Below are positions 35,541 to 47,216 of a stretch of 64,000 nt of DNA, in pieces. The stretch lies in assembly GCA_016800925.1 (NCBI GenBank), contig JABCPU010000077.1, positions 124,001 to 188,000 on the forward strand. The letters run 5' to 3'. A program made the position numbers and the translations under genes. The notes under the pieces were generated by a model. It was not told the DNA's origin. It made no database searches and worked only from the letters and a program-made list of their open reading frames with translations. Positions within the stretch are counted from its first letter, which is position 1; each line of letters opens with the position of its first letter. The stretch is from Suillus spraguei (Eukaryota > Basidiomycota > Agaricomycetes > Boletales > Suillaceae).

Positions 35541-37739
35541 ATGTCGGTCGAGCAGGGCGAACTGCGTAAAGAAAAGGAAATTGAGAATTTCGGCTTACAG
35601 GCTGAGACTCGGGATATATTCACTGATGATTCGCTGGATCCTGTATATCAGGCCAAAGCCAGGATTCTTAATGATGCGTTACAGGAGATTGGAATGGGAA
35701 AGTATCAGGTGAGTAACTCGTAGTCAATGCGCTCGTTTGTTAACAAGAGAGAAGTGGTACTTGTTCCTGGTAGCTGGGTTTGGCTGGCTGTCGTGAGTTA
35801 GCGGCAATATGGACGTTGATGCACCTACTGAGCTTCTTTGTATAGCGACAATCTTTGGCCGGTACATACGATTTTTGTGTCTCGGGTACTCATTTGTTTA
35901 TTATCCCCATAGATTGTTACTGGTTTGATATTGACGCCAGTAATAAACGAGTTTAACGTACTAGGTCCATGGCTAAAACTCGCGCAAAATATCGGCTTGC
36001 TAGTGGGAGCTGCGGTTTGGAGTGTTTCTTCAGATGTTTGGGGTCGGAGGTATGATCTATCTGAACACTTTCACGTTCTTGTGCTGTTTTGACGGGCGGC
36101 GCGTATGTAGATGGGCCTTCAACATCACTCTGGGCATGACTGGTATATTTGCCATTGCGGCTGGGGGATCGATGAACTACGTTGCGCTTTGTTCCCTGAC
36201 AGCGGTGTGGTCAGTGGGCGTCGGTGGCAATTTACCTGTCGACTCTGCTGTCTTCTTAGGTAAAGAAAAAGAGGGTTTGCATTCAGTTTTAGTGATATTG
36301 ATGCGCCTTGTAGAATTTGTTCCCGCTTCTCATCAATATCTATTGACGGTGCTCTCCGTTTGGTGGGCATTGGGACAGTTATTGGGTAGTCTGGTCGGAA
36401 ATTCATCTGATTACTCTTTATGGTGCATACTGACTTGCTTCAGATTGCATGGCCCCTTATTGCTAATTACTCTTGCCCCACCACTATCCCCCCTTCTCCC
36501 TGTCCAAGATCCTCAAACGAAGGGTGGCGATATTTCTTGTTCACTATGGGTGGACTCATGATGTTGCTCTGGGTAATCCGCTTTTTCGTTTTCAAACTAT
36601 ACGAGAGCCCAAAATACCTGATGGGACGAGGCCGAGATGAACAGGCAGTCGAAGTGGTTCACAAAGTTGCAGCCTACAATGGGAAAACAAGTAACCTTAC
36701 TCTTGAAGACCTCCAGAGGGCTGAAAAACTGGGTGATGCTGCCATCGACGATGGTGTTTATATGGACACATCTGCTTTGGCCGCCGTGAGGAGGAAGATG
36801 GGGACGTTAAGCAGCAACCATGTTAAATCGTTATTTGCTACTCGGAAGATGGCTTGGTCAACTACCATTTTGATCGTTATTTGGGGTAAGTCTGCATTAC
36901 GAGCCTGATTGCTCGAGTACCGACTAATGTCTTCGTGTTCCTTCAGCTTTCATCGGCCTCGCGTTTCCGCTGTAGGTTCGTTCAATTTTTTCGTGGGCGT
37001 CTTTACTCAGACTTGTTTAGGTACAACAGTTTCGTAACATACTTGTGATTGGTTCAAAATGTGTCTAGCTCTCCACTAACTCTTCACTAGCTTGGCCAGT
37101 CGAGGGGCAGATTTTGGCGACGGTTCCACATATATCACATATCGCAACGTACGCTCGCTTTCTTTCTGCCGTTCACTGGACTCACATCCTACCTAGCAAG
37201 TCATACTAAGTGTGATAGGCGTTCCTGGAGCATTGATGGCAGGATTTTTTGTCGAGCTTCCGTACCTCGGTAGGCGAGGCACCCTCGCGATATTTACCAG
37301 TAAGACCTTAGGATAAGTTGCATGTTTCGGCTGACTCAATCCGTCATCAAGTACTGACAGGTACATTCATATTGGCATCCACCACCGCACGCACATCCAA
37401 TGCGCTCCTTGGCTGGAATTGCGGCTATAGTTACACGAGCAACGTCATGTATGGTGTCTTATATGCCCTTTCACCCGAATTGTTTCCTACCAAAGATCGC
37501 GGAACTGGTAACGCGATCGTGGCCGTTGCAAACAGAATATTTGGCATCATGGTAAGTTCACTTGTCGTTGACGGTACCCGTGTGTGCCCTCTAACTTAAC
37601 CACACAGGCCCCGATCATTGCTCTGTACACGAACCTCACGACATCTGTGCCCATATGGATTTCAGGAGCTATCTTCATCGTCGCTGGTTTTATCGCTTTC
37701 TTGCTACCATTTGAACCGCGTGGTCACGCATCTTTGTAG
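35541..37739 (+). CDS. MFS transporter (SV2/sugar-porter-like)
   Basis: Membrane transporter of the major facilitator superfamily; the substrate cannot be read from sequence. It starts at ATG 35541 (MSVEQGELRKEKEIENFG) and ends at TAG 37737-37739. About 12 short introns were recognised by joining frames. The protein order is a cytosolic N-terminus; KARILNDALQEIGMGKYQ; the first helices; the loop between helices 2 and 3 with SSDVWGRRWAFN; VGVGGNLPVDSAVFLEF; and a long middle loop after YESPKYLMGRGRDEQAV. C-terminal helices contain LSPELFPTKDRGTGNA and end LLPFEPRGHASL. These marks fit fungal SV2-related transporters. No stop or frameshift was found, so it looks functional. Its last 650 bp were duplicated in inverse orientation beside the separase gene. 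Confidence 0.88.
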
Positions 37740-37846
37740 TTTGTACATAGCTAGTCAATCATATACGGCTGGGGCGGCGGCTTCAAGTCCGGCTTGATAT
37801 TGCACCGTCAATAATCTTGTAAAAATGTAAATGGTGCATGCAGTAC
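37076..37846 (+). repeat. duplication A, original copy (3' end of MFS gene and flank)
   Basis: 771 bp matching the reverse complement of 32603-33246. Here it is in its native context, continuous with the rest of the MFS gene. It ends at GCATGCAGTAC, where it abuts duplication B with no spacer. Confidence 0.9.
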
Positions 37847-38130
37847 ATACGGCTGAGGCATAGGCGCATTCCACCCCTGGCTAGCGAATGCGTTTTGTGG
37901 GGGTGGATGACCTGTCATAAATGACGCGCCTGCTGGAGGGGGTATATTTGGCTGGGGCATACGGGTGTTCGCGTCAACTAGGGGTGGCATGTCATCGTAT
38001 ATGTCGTTCATGCTGGCCGCCAGTCTTTAGAGGATGCAAGGACAGTATGAACAGATGATAATATGGATAAAGCGACCTCCTGGCTTGATAAAGGTGAAGC
38101 GGTGTGCACTGCAATGACGAATACGTGAAC
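37847..38130 (-). pseudogene. inverted 5' fragment of the DUF6699 gene (duplication B)
   Basis: A minus-strand copy of the start of the DUF6699 gene, beginning MNDIYDDMPPLVDANTR at 38011 and cut off after MPQPY at the junction with the MFS flank. It includes the upstream region to 38130. With only 55 codons it is a promoter plus truncated frame, not a functional gene. It is the right half of the inverted duplication pair. Confidence 0.9.
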
Positions 38131-38204
38131 TCGATACAAAAGATGATTGTATTTGCTACGCAGGATGATCAAATTTCTGCTCGACACGGCCTCAACATAA
38201 GCTA

Positions 38205-38360
38205 AAGACGTTCTCACCAACTCTCCCCCTAAGGCTATTGTAGATGCGACTCACTCACCACTCGTCCTAGGTCCTGCGAGTCAGCGCAGAACAGCTAACA
38301 GACTGAAGTCCATCATATGATATCTACAGTCCATGAAATTGTCGTCGTCGATACTTTGTG
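38205..38360 (-). pseudogene. decayed second fragment of the F-box-type gene
   Basis: DNA here resembles 11396-11545 in the F-box gene: both share blocks around CACCAACTCTCCC, CACCACTCGTCCTAG and CTGAAGTCCA. The encoded GLGRVV region is partly readable on the minus strand but contains stops. It is a worn-out paralogous fragment. Confidence 0.5.
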
Positions 38361-38673
38361 CTGTAATGTCAATGTTCAAACACTTAGAGTCGTGGTAGTG
38401 TACAAAAAACAAAAGCATAAGCACTCAGGGAACATAAAGAGCCGCGATGACACAGAACAAAATAACGCGGTGGACACAGATGTGATCGAGCTCCGGTGGC
38501 GTTTCGTGCTAAAGAAAGCAAAGGGGTGTCCTTGTATTGCTATGATCTAATCATACAGAAGCCCAACCAATGGATAAGGCTTCCAGAGCCCATTTAAGAA
38601 GACTACATAGTACATACAACCTTCAAATGCATATGCTGCTTTGCGTCGCAAAACGATCCTTCGCAATTCTATA
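38361..38673. other. 3' region downstream of the protease gene
   Basis: Short stretch after the protease stop on the minus strand. No features beyond a likely 3' untranslated region. Confidence 0.35.
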
Positions 38674-40154
38674 TTAGTTGGTAGTGGCATAAGTGAACTG
38701 GGTGGTGGAAAAACCAACGCGGTGGTTGAGGACATCAAACACGGTGTAAAAGCGCTGCATGAATACGTAGCCCATAACAAAGTCAATTCCCCCTTGGCCA
38801 ATTGGCGTGCCGGTGTCGCAAACAATGAGATATATTAAATCCCTCTGACCACCAATCTGGGCGTTGAGAGGACGAGGCCAGATCTGGGCGTTACGGTTGA
38901 GAATGAAGATTTGCTGCGTAAAACGGTGAACAAGGGGCGTGAGTGCTAACATAATTGACGTACGCCGTTAATATTGAAATTCAGGTCCTGCAGGGCATCG
39001 TACTGATTCCCGGTAATAACGAGAAGCCCAGTCGTAGGATCGTCTTGACCGCCGGTTTGAGCCTGGTACAGGTTAAAGGCCTCTATTGAACGCTAATTAG
39101 ACCATCATTACTCGCTGCACTCTAGTGAATACACACCGGTGGCAATCCCAATAAGGGTGTTGCTAGAATCGACAATACTAGCGGTGTCTGCTAAGATCAG
39201 TGCGGGGCCGTATGAGATGCTCAGATTGATACCCCAATAGTTCGATGCAGGCGCGCGGTTTGTGATAGGACTGAAACAAAACAATTGCTATCAGCCTGGA
39301 TTCCAGTTATCATATAGGAACTGAGGTAGCTTACGTGTATGCAATATTACCGATGTGGAAGTTATTGTCAGTTCCACCAAAGGTGAGTTGTCCAGCGGTT
39401 GCTGCCTGCACACCGGCCCAGGGCCTAAAAAAGACACCAAGAATGTCCGCAGGAATGATGCCTTGGTTAACCAGGTTGGAAGTGACAGTCGGGATTGTCA
39501 CTGTCGGAGTTAGAGTCAGGGTGTTGAGTGTCAAGGCAACAGGCCCGATGCCAAGGATACCGTCAAAACTCAAGTTCAGTGTATGATCAGCAGCACCGAT
39601 CTGCTGCGAGGGGACGGTGAGCCCAGGACCGACCCTGACGGTGTCGAGATACAAAATTCCTATAGATAATTGTAGGTATTTTCAACTTATGATATCATAT
39701 TGTATCTCATACCGTCCATGCGGCGGCCAGCATCGTAGGTGACCGATACAGGTTGGTCAGTACGGATGCTGGTGGGGGTTTCTTGGTACGGAATACCGGC
39801 ACCAACCCATGTGTTCGCGCTACCGCTATCGAGAACCAAGTGGTCCTTCAATAATGCATCAGCAGCTGCATTTTTTTCAGTATTGAACTCACAGGTTGTG
39901 GGGGGGTTGCCAATATCAACTGATATGGTGTAGGCAACAAAATTGTTTATAGGAGGAACGTTCAAGTTAAGTTGACGTTGTCCGTGCTTGCTGGGACCCC
40001 TAAGGGCCTGCAAGCGAGCTCTATCGTGCGCCACGAGGTTATAAGTACCATTGGAGAAATTTAGCCTACTGGTAATGGGGACGGAGGTGGGGGAATTGGC
40101 AGCTTTAACAAGCGATCCTGTGATTGACAAAACTAGGAGAAGAGCGGGGAACAT
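38674..40154 (-). CDS. secreted aspartic protease, A1 family (polyporopepsin-like)
   Basis: Pepsin-type protease with a signal peptide (MFPALLLVLSITGSLVKA), a propeptide to about residue 60, and a mature region. The first active-site motif is LVLDSGSANTWVG near 39830. Exon 2 begins GILYLDTVRVGPG after an intron whose GT follows RRMDG. Further exons hold FDGILGIGP, YWGINLSISYG and a C-terminal stretch ending VGFSTTQFTYATTN, close to the polyporopepsin ending. The second motif, normally DTGT or DSGT, reads IVDSSNTLIG (about 39165): the Asp remains but the Gly is replaced. Activity is therefore doubtful. Before the first Asp there is an 18-residue insertion that looks like an unspliced 47-nt intron, but removing it breaks the frame. 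The hAT-type element at 40453 sits about 300 bp upstream. Confidence 0.82.
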
Positions 40155-40452
40155 GGCTGACTGGAAAGTAATATCATACTCAGTGGGCCCATTATATATG
40201 TGCTAGCGAATTCAATGATGGCAATGTCGAGCACCTTAGTATTAGCCACGTATGAAACGTTCCCTCGGAAAAGCGATGACAAGATAGTTGTGATCTGAAT
40301 CATCACGAGTGTGAGGATTAGGCTTCCCGATAAAGTGCGACAAGAGATGGTTTATGCCAATACCAGGTGGCAGCAATTTACAATTCGCCTGTTTACCCAT
40401 AGTTCAAATGTCACCATTAATGCATTGACTTACCTCGCGTTCATTTCCATAG

Positions 40453-41813
40453 TAGTGATGCGGAAGTCCGGTTCAGAACTTCGGTTCGAACCTGAACCTT
40501 CTGAACTTCGGTTCGAACCTGAACCTTCTGAACCGGACCGTCGGTCCGGTCCGACGTTCGACATGCTCTCAGGACCGAATGTGTCATTACGTTCGGCGTT
40601 CGGCTGATGCCTGAAAGTTCCGAACCCGTCCAAACCCGTCTGAATGCGTTCGAACCGTTCCTACATCTGTATATGATCCACTCGATGTCCTCAGGCTTAT
40701 TGCTATCCATCTATCCTAATATTTTCTCTGATTGTCTGGCAACAAATTCAATATGGCCATTGTCAGTCCTGGGAACATTGAATGACCAAGAACGACTCTT
40801 TAGGACCAAAACACTCAATGCATGTCTATTAGCGATGTCTGACTTCGTCGGTAATCTACTCAATGTTTCGGTAAGCTCACTGTCCATCATTATTCGGATT
40901 ACAATCTAATTTATGTCCAGAACCTATCTTCGGATGCTCATTCAGGTACTTAATTACATGGCAACAATATGTTCAAGGTGTGTCACATTTTGCTAATCTC
41001 TTACCACAAATTTTGGTATAAATGATCTACTACAGGTACAATATTCACTCCTCTGGCTGTGAGAATGGGTGTGCACTTGGATCTGATGGCAACTCAAAGA
41101 CGCAAGCGCCATTGATTGGTACAATGACCTGGATGATGACACCCCTTTTCCTGCTCCACCTCCACCTCCAGCATCTGCTTTTGTATCTTGTTGCTCAGGT
41201 CGAGCTCTCAAACCGACAGAGAAAATCTGCAAAGCTGCCAACACAGCTCCAGCCAAACGATTGGCTCCAGCGCCTCCTCCCTCTCCAATAATGCCGCCTT
41301 AGACAAAGTTGAAGTCAATGGGGTAACTACAGATGCAGCAACCGACGATGAAGACAGTCCATCAATGTACCAGGAAACCAAGGCGATGGGGGATGCAGAC
41401 CGTGAGGTACTAGTTTTAATCTTTATTTCTGACATTAGGCTAATTGTCTCAGCAGGGGGCCAGATGATGCAAAAGTGACTTGATGGCCGACATCCAGACC
41501 ATTTTCACTCGAAACAGGCATGTTCAGGCTGCAGCAGATGCAGTGGCTCATGTGGAACCTCTAGCCACTGTGACTGCTGATGATCTTGATCTTAGTACTA
41601 CAGATGCATAGTCTCCATGTAATATATACAATTGACCTAGCCCTAACCTCATGCTTAACGTCTGAACGCAAACGGACGTGAACCAGACGTCCTGAATGTG
41701 TTCGAGGATGTCCGGTCCAATGTTCAGCTCAGCAGCTGAACCAAATGTGCAGTCACTTTGGTGTTCGCAAAAGTTTCTCTTGAACCGGACTGAACCGGAC
41801 TTCCACATCACTA
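40453..41813. mobile_element. 1361-bp hAT-type element with 8-bp target duplication
   Basis: Flanked by perfect 8-bp duplications TTCCATAG (40445-40452 and 41814-41821). Terminal inverted repeats of 24 bp start TAGTGATG and share GGAAGTCCGGTTCAG, with one mismatch (CG versus TG). The TAGTG start fits the hAT rule (YARNG), as does the 8-bp target. Subterminal DNA is crowded with GAACC and GGTTC motifs, including a 27-bp tandem repeat at about 40473-40527. No transposase is visible, so it is non-autonomous. The interior (40920-41480) holds intron-like boundaries and patches of protein-like sequence, for example a Pro-rich run near 41160. Captured gene pieces are possible. Confidence 0.85.
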
Positions 41814-41821
41814 TTCCATAG

Positions 41822-42217
41822 AGATGCCAACCTATTATGAATGTACCTTGGTAGAACGGACGTCCACGTCAGTGTTAAAGCTAGTGTAGTGAACGTTGCT
41901 AAGGAGAGCGACGTCCAAGGATCTCCCGGTTGTCGACTCTACCACTGACTCATCACAAAACTTGCTCATGTGGCATGTGACCACTGACAAGAAGCTCCAG
42001 GTCAACTTGAACAAGCATCTGCCAACATGCATCCATGTAAGCTTGCTCCCAGTCTTTCCTATGTCATGGTTCCTAGTCTGCTTGTGGCATCGGCGCTGGT
42101 TGCACTCACCCTCTGTGACGAGGCTCTGGTCATATGCTCTTGAGGGTTGGCCACCCATCCTTGGAACACTAGAGAGAAGCCTCCTGGAGGAGGGGGTCTC
42201 TCAGACTATATATGCGC
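41822..42217. other. 396 bp between two mobile elements
   Basis: Lies between the hAT-type element and a solo LTR. A minus-strand frame at 41835-42158 has protein-like composition but no recognised domain. It may be a remnant of whatever both elements inserted into. Confidence 0.3.
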
Positions 42218-42987
42218 TATGTTAAGACTGTACTCAAGGGGTGAAAGATCTGAAGGGCTTTGGCCTCAGTTCGTGCACTGTGCCCCTTGTCCAAGTAATG
42301 CCCCTTATTTCAGAGAGGAGATATATGTCTGAAGATCTGGAAGGAGTTGCGTAGCGGATCCGGACGTCTGAAGGTATCGGATATGGTACGTCCGAAGGTT
42401 ATCCGGAGTGCAGGGATGGAAAGAGGACTAAGGCTAGCTTCGGAACGGATTCCTAACTAGAAACTGACAGAGGTAGACTATCCAAAGATAGAGTTGGAGA
42501 TATAGACTATAGGAATAATCCCAAGTCTCGGAAGGTGACTTTGAGTGGAAAGTGACTCAAGTCCGAAGGAAGCGGAATGAGCAGAATCTAAGATGATATT
42601 CAAACTAAGGTTCTACGGAGATCTACAAGTGGTTTATATACGGTAAGTATCTAAGACGGATAATCACAAGTCCAGGGACTGAGGGCTATGTACAAAGTGT
42701 AACGGAAGTCTATTAGTTAATGCGCAGTGGATCAGTAAGCACAAATTGAAATGAAACACAGGTAAAGATCAGTGACACAGGAAGGAATTATACACAGCCG
42801 GAGTACCGGAAACAGGATGAGTGATGAAAAGGAGATAGATGCAGATATACACAAGGGAGATAGAGTGCGAGAAGTGAGCACATTTGGATGAGCGATCCAG
42901 ACAGGATCTGTGGACCAGATGGAAATAGAATCGATCAGATCTGATCAGATATGGTCGGATCTGGGATCAGAAGTATGGTATATGACA
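42218..42987. mobile_element. solo LTR of the second LTR family, TSD CGCTA
   Basis: 770 bp, TGTTAAGAC to TATGACA, flanked by perfect duplications CGCTA (42213-42217 and 42988-42992). It is homologous to 21731-22455 throughout, with indels. Two independent target duplications prove two separate insertions of this family. Confidence 0.9.
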
Positions 42988-42992
42988 CGCTA

Positions 42993-43286
42993 CATCATCA
43001 CTGAAAACCACTTAGCACAATATGACATTGCTTATATCATAATCCCAACCAGTTATGGCATACTAGTATAATGGAATATAATAGTTGATCAAACATATGT
43101 CATATTATCAGCCCATACTGTCATATTGATATATCAAACTGGCTTATTAGCCAAAAACCCTGATACATCATTCAGTTTAGCCATCCACTATGGCACTGCC
43201 CAGGTTGATGTATCCTTGGTGAATCCCAGGTATACATCATTCCCAGCATATTTTCACATTTTTGGCCACCTATACCTCCCCACAAT
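42993..43286. other. AT-rich spacer, nothing recognised
   Basis: 294 bp rich in ATAT and TCATA motifs between a solo LTR and the next inverted-repeat element. No coding or repeat structure was assigned. Confidence 0.3.
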
Positions 43287-44608
43287 GGATGACTTTCCAT
43301 AGGCTGAAATATTCTGATTAGAATATACTGGAGTCTCAAAATTTACCAAACATTGCCGATATGTTAATCTATACTGGAATAATCCCCGTATGCTCATTCA
43401 ATTAAATTTAGTCTGGTTCTTGATGGACGATATCCTTGCAAACCAGCAGCTGCTTCTCAACGAAGACGAGGCTAAACTCTTCGATGATGATGAAAGATTT
43501 AAGGTGCTCGCTGCTGTTATTATTGCTGGGAGTGAGGTATCACGACAAGAGCGCATTGACACTTGGCACCCACATCATTTGTACCTTTGCAACCCCAACT
43601 ACTTCCAAATCCTCGCATCAATACCCCATGGAAGGTGCTATATGACAGTCAACATGATAGAGCCTTCATCACTACAATGGGTGTTGATGTGTCCACCTTC
43701 TCTTTGCTACTTACTGCAGGCTTTGCGCAAGCATGGTATGAGACACCAATTCCTCGTGAGGATGTCTCTGCACATGAAACTTCAAGGATAGATAAACGCT
43801 CCCTTGATGCTGCAGGGGCACTTGGGCTTGTGCTACACTATCTTAACTCTACTATCCAAAGTCATCGCATGCATATGCGTTTCCTGCCCATCATAGCGCA
43901 ACTGAGGAATCGCCTGGCTACGAGGGACAATCATGGATTGGGAGGGGGCAATGTCAGACATTTGAGCAACTAAATATGTTTAGGTACTTACCTTGTGGCT
44001 ACTGGTACATGACCTTTATATGATAGAAGTGTTTGTTGAGCTGTCGGATGCAAGGGGTGGGCATATTCATAGTAAAATAAATAGTGAAGGACCCTGCACT
44101 GGTAACAGTGCAACCGAGCGCGCAAAGCCAAAATGGAGGAGATACAAGGGTGCCAACTTTCGTTTGCGAGATAATGAAGAAAATTTCACATATAGAGCGC
44201 GAGGATTTAGTCACTAAGTTGCATTGGGGAAGATTGTAGGTACTGGTGGCAGACAGGTCAAGTAGTAGCTCCATACAGGGTGTAAATAACTGAGCATGTT
44301 GTACTGGACACCTAGATAGTGGTGGGAGAGAGAGAGAGCATACGTGGAAAAAGGTTGAAACATACCTTGGTATTGCTGCGCAAGGTGCCGCATTGCTAGA
44401 GCAAGGCTGATTATGTCAGCATATATCACTGGCGTTAGTGGCCTAAAACGGATGGAAGTCATCTGTAAAGTCTATTGGGGGGGGTAGATGACACACGATT
44501 ACAAACTGACTGAAAATGAACAGCGGCATCATGGCACACCTGCCTAATAAGGGTAAATATATGATATGATATTCTAATCAGAATATTTCAGCCTACAGAA
44601 AGTCATCC
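43287..44608 (+). mobile_element. 1322-bp inverted-repeat element with deleted DDE transposase
   Basis: Bounded by 40-bp terminal inverted repeats (43287-43326 and 44569-44608) that start GGATGACTTTC and end GATTAGAATAT, with two mismatches. They are flanked by AAT on both sides, a 3-bp target duplication. The interior begins with the N-terminal part of a DDE_Tnp_4-type transposase and then loses it. The element is therefore an internal-deletion derivative of an autonomous element, similar to how MITEs form. Three-base target sites fit the PIF/Harbinger group, but AAT is not the usual TWA, so superfamily is tentative. Confidence 0.75.
43390..43973 (+). pseudogene. N-terminal part of a DDE_Tnp_4-type transposase
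   Basis: Two overlapping frames carry a protein typical, from memory, of basidiomycete DDE endonucleases. Markers are LLLNEDEAKLFDDDERF, then NPRINTPWKVLYDSQHDRAF, ITTMGVDVSTFSLLLTAGFA and RSLDAAGALGLVLHYLNST. A frame change lies near 43600. The conserved part stops after LNSTI; the catalytic Asp residues that should follow are absent. It is non-functional and lies wholly between the 40-bp inverted repeats. Confidence 0.65.
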
Positions 44609-44611
44609 AAT

Positions 44612-45361
44612 ATTCTCACACTCCATAGCTCCGCATTTTGGGCCACCTACTGTGGGAATTTCCCCACAACACCAAAAACATCGCCCATTCTGGGAATCTC
44701 CACAATATCAATTGTTCCCACACCCTCCCCACCTTACTGCAGCTTCACCACTACACCACAATAAGCCCCCCCTGTATCTAAGTAGTAGTTTGGTATAAAT
44801 ATGTATAATATAATGTAATCGACCGCTTTTTTTGTTTATTTGTATGTCTCCTCCTCCTCCAGGGGCCATTCAAAATAGGTTAGGGTATAGAACACTTTCG
44901 CAATTTTGCCTCTTTAACAGGGAAGTGTTCTAGAATGTTCAGACCATGTTTAAGAGTATATATGAAGAGATTCCCATCTTTATTTGACCCCCTGAAGCGC
45001 CCTACATCAATAAATATAGCATATATACAGGAAAATACAAAATATGTTCTCATGTGTTAATTTATAGGTACAGAGCCTCTGAAACATGATTCCCATCATC
45101 TGTCGAATGTTATGAACAATGTATCAGGAGCTCAGGACCATAGGATAAGACCTTGTTGTGTAGTGCATCCCCCCTCTCCTGATGGTTTACCTCCTGTGAA
45201 AATTTTTCCTGCAGGACCGAACCTCAAGGAGGGTGTGTGGTCTATTCCTATGCATATTTAAAGTATATCTATCAGGTAGATACTCTAAGAAACCTATAGT
45301 ATCCTTCTACAGGAGCAACAACTTGACAAATCACATTTTTCACAAGTTTGATGTTTCTTAC
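44612..45361. other. 750 bp without a recognised gene
   Basis: AT-rich, with short runs such as CCCCCCC near 44770. No open frame of note and no terminal repeats were found. It may be remnant repeat DNA. Confidence 0.3.
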
Positions 45362-47216
45362 CAGTGTTGTTACTAACCTGTTAAAAGAGTTATAACTTAA
45401 CCCAGTTATAACCAGTTAAGAGGTTAGTTAAATGGATGTCCGATTTTGGGAGGGTTAGTAGGGCTAATGACTAGGGGTTAATTGAGTTAATTGGGGGTCG
45501 ACAAACTTTTAATCATTATCATTGATCTCTCTGATTCTCTCTGTGCCATCCCTCTGGGACCATATTGCCTCTCTAAGCTGCTTCAATGGCTAGGGAGAAG
45601 TCCTGGCTATGGGATCATTTTCATCAAGGCAGTACAAAGGTCGATAAAGTGCACTGGCAGGCATGCTGTAAATATTGTGTCAAAGTGAAGGCTAAGGATC
45701 TCACAAATGCTGATCAGCAGGCTGTTGCACATGGCATACTGCAGGATGTCAGAACCCCCATAATTTTGATGCAGGAAGGTGAATTGATGTGTTACATAAA
45801 CAATTAATATAATACTAACATACTCAAATTATAGCATGCGATAACGTCCCTCATATTGCTGGAAAGGTGGAAATAATGGCAAACCATCTGTTGTGTTATC
45901 AATATGTCCCTGGCAATGTCAAGACTAATGCTGAAACCTTTAAACATGGAAAAAAGCGGCAGGCTGATGACGATGACGATGAAGGACCTTCCATTAAACC
46001 ACAACTTGCCTCCACCAGTAGTGGCACTACAATGGCAGAGGAAAGAGCTATTATTCCGAAGACTCAAAAGCAACAGAAGTTCAATGTTATTGCTGCAAAA
46101 GTCATCCCATTTGGTCCAAGCAAGCAGGAAGCATTTTCTCAACAATTACTGCAAGCATGCATCTCTGTAGGCTGGTCCTTCAATTCTATTACTGATCCTG
46201 AAGTTCAAAAACTCTTTCACGATTATATTCCCAGAGCTATAATTCCAACAAGGCAGGCTTTATCAGGAAAAATCCTTCAGGCAGAAGTCACCAGGGTTGA
46301 GGGAGAGATCAAAAACACCTTCGTAAGGGTGCTTATTCAGTCCTTTCTGGTGACAGCTGGAGGGATTTAGCCAAAATACATCAAATTGCTTTTACCCATA
46401 CTGTTGAACATCGGGTAAGTAAATGTTCAATTTTAGCTGGTCACTTATGCTCATGGTCAGCTTATAGACATATGTTCTGCATGTCCATGATACATTGGCC
46501 AAGAAAAAGACAGGTCAACTCGTATTTGAGCTAATGGAGGAAGAATACAATTATGTCAAAGATACTCTGCTTCTAACCATGATCGGTGTTTGTGGGGATG
46601 CTGGTGGAGATGAGAAGCGAGGCCGCCTCCTCTTCTTACAAAAAATACCCATGGATGCTTGTTACAGACTGCTGGAGTCATCAGGTGCATATATTCCCAA
46701 ACTTGGGGAACTGCATCTAATGTTCGAACAAGATAAACCTTATTTTGGGTGATTATTACAAGGCCAATGATGATATTACTGTGGCCGTTGATCAAGCTAA
46801 TGAGATCATCAAATGGTTCAATAATCACTCATTTGCCCTGGGACTACTGAATGGGGAGCAGATGTCGATGTTCCAAATTCTCGCACTTATCCTGCCTGTT
46901 GTAACCCGCTGAACTTCACATTTTTGTTTGCTATCTCGACTTCTTGAAATATCCAAGGCACTCAAAGTGACAGCAATGAAACATGAAGACAAGCTTCTGG
47001 TAGTTGCAGGGAAGGGTCGCCGAGCTAAAGATAAGGCTCACAAAATACTTGACCGTGTTTCAGATGACACTTTCTGGAAAACACTCATTCAGCTCAAGAC
47101 TCATATTGAACCACTTGCCATTGCTGTTAATGTCTCGCAACGCTCAAACACACGCTGTGATCAAGTCTTACTCCTTCTTGGCAAACTCTACCACACCTAC
47201 ATAAGTCTCCACATCA

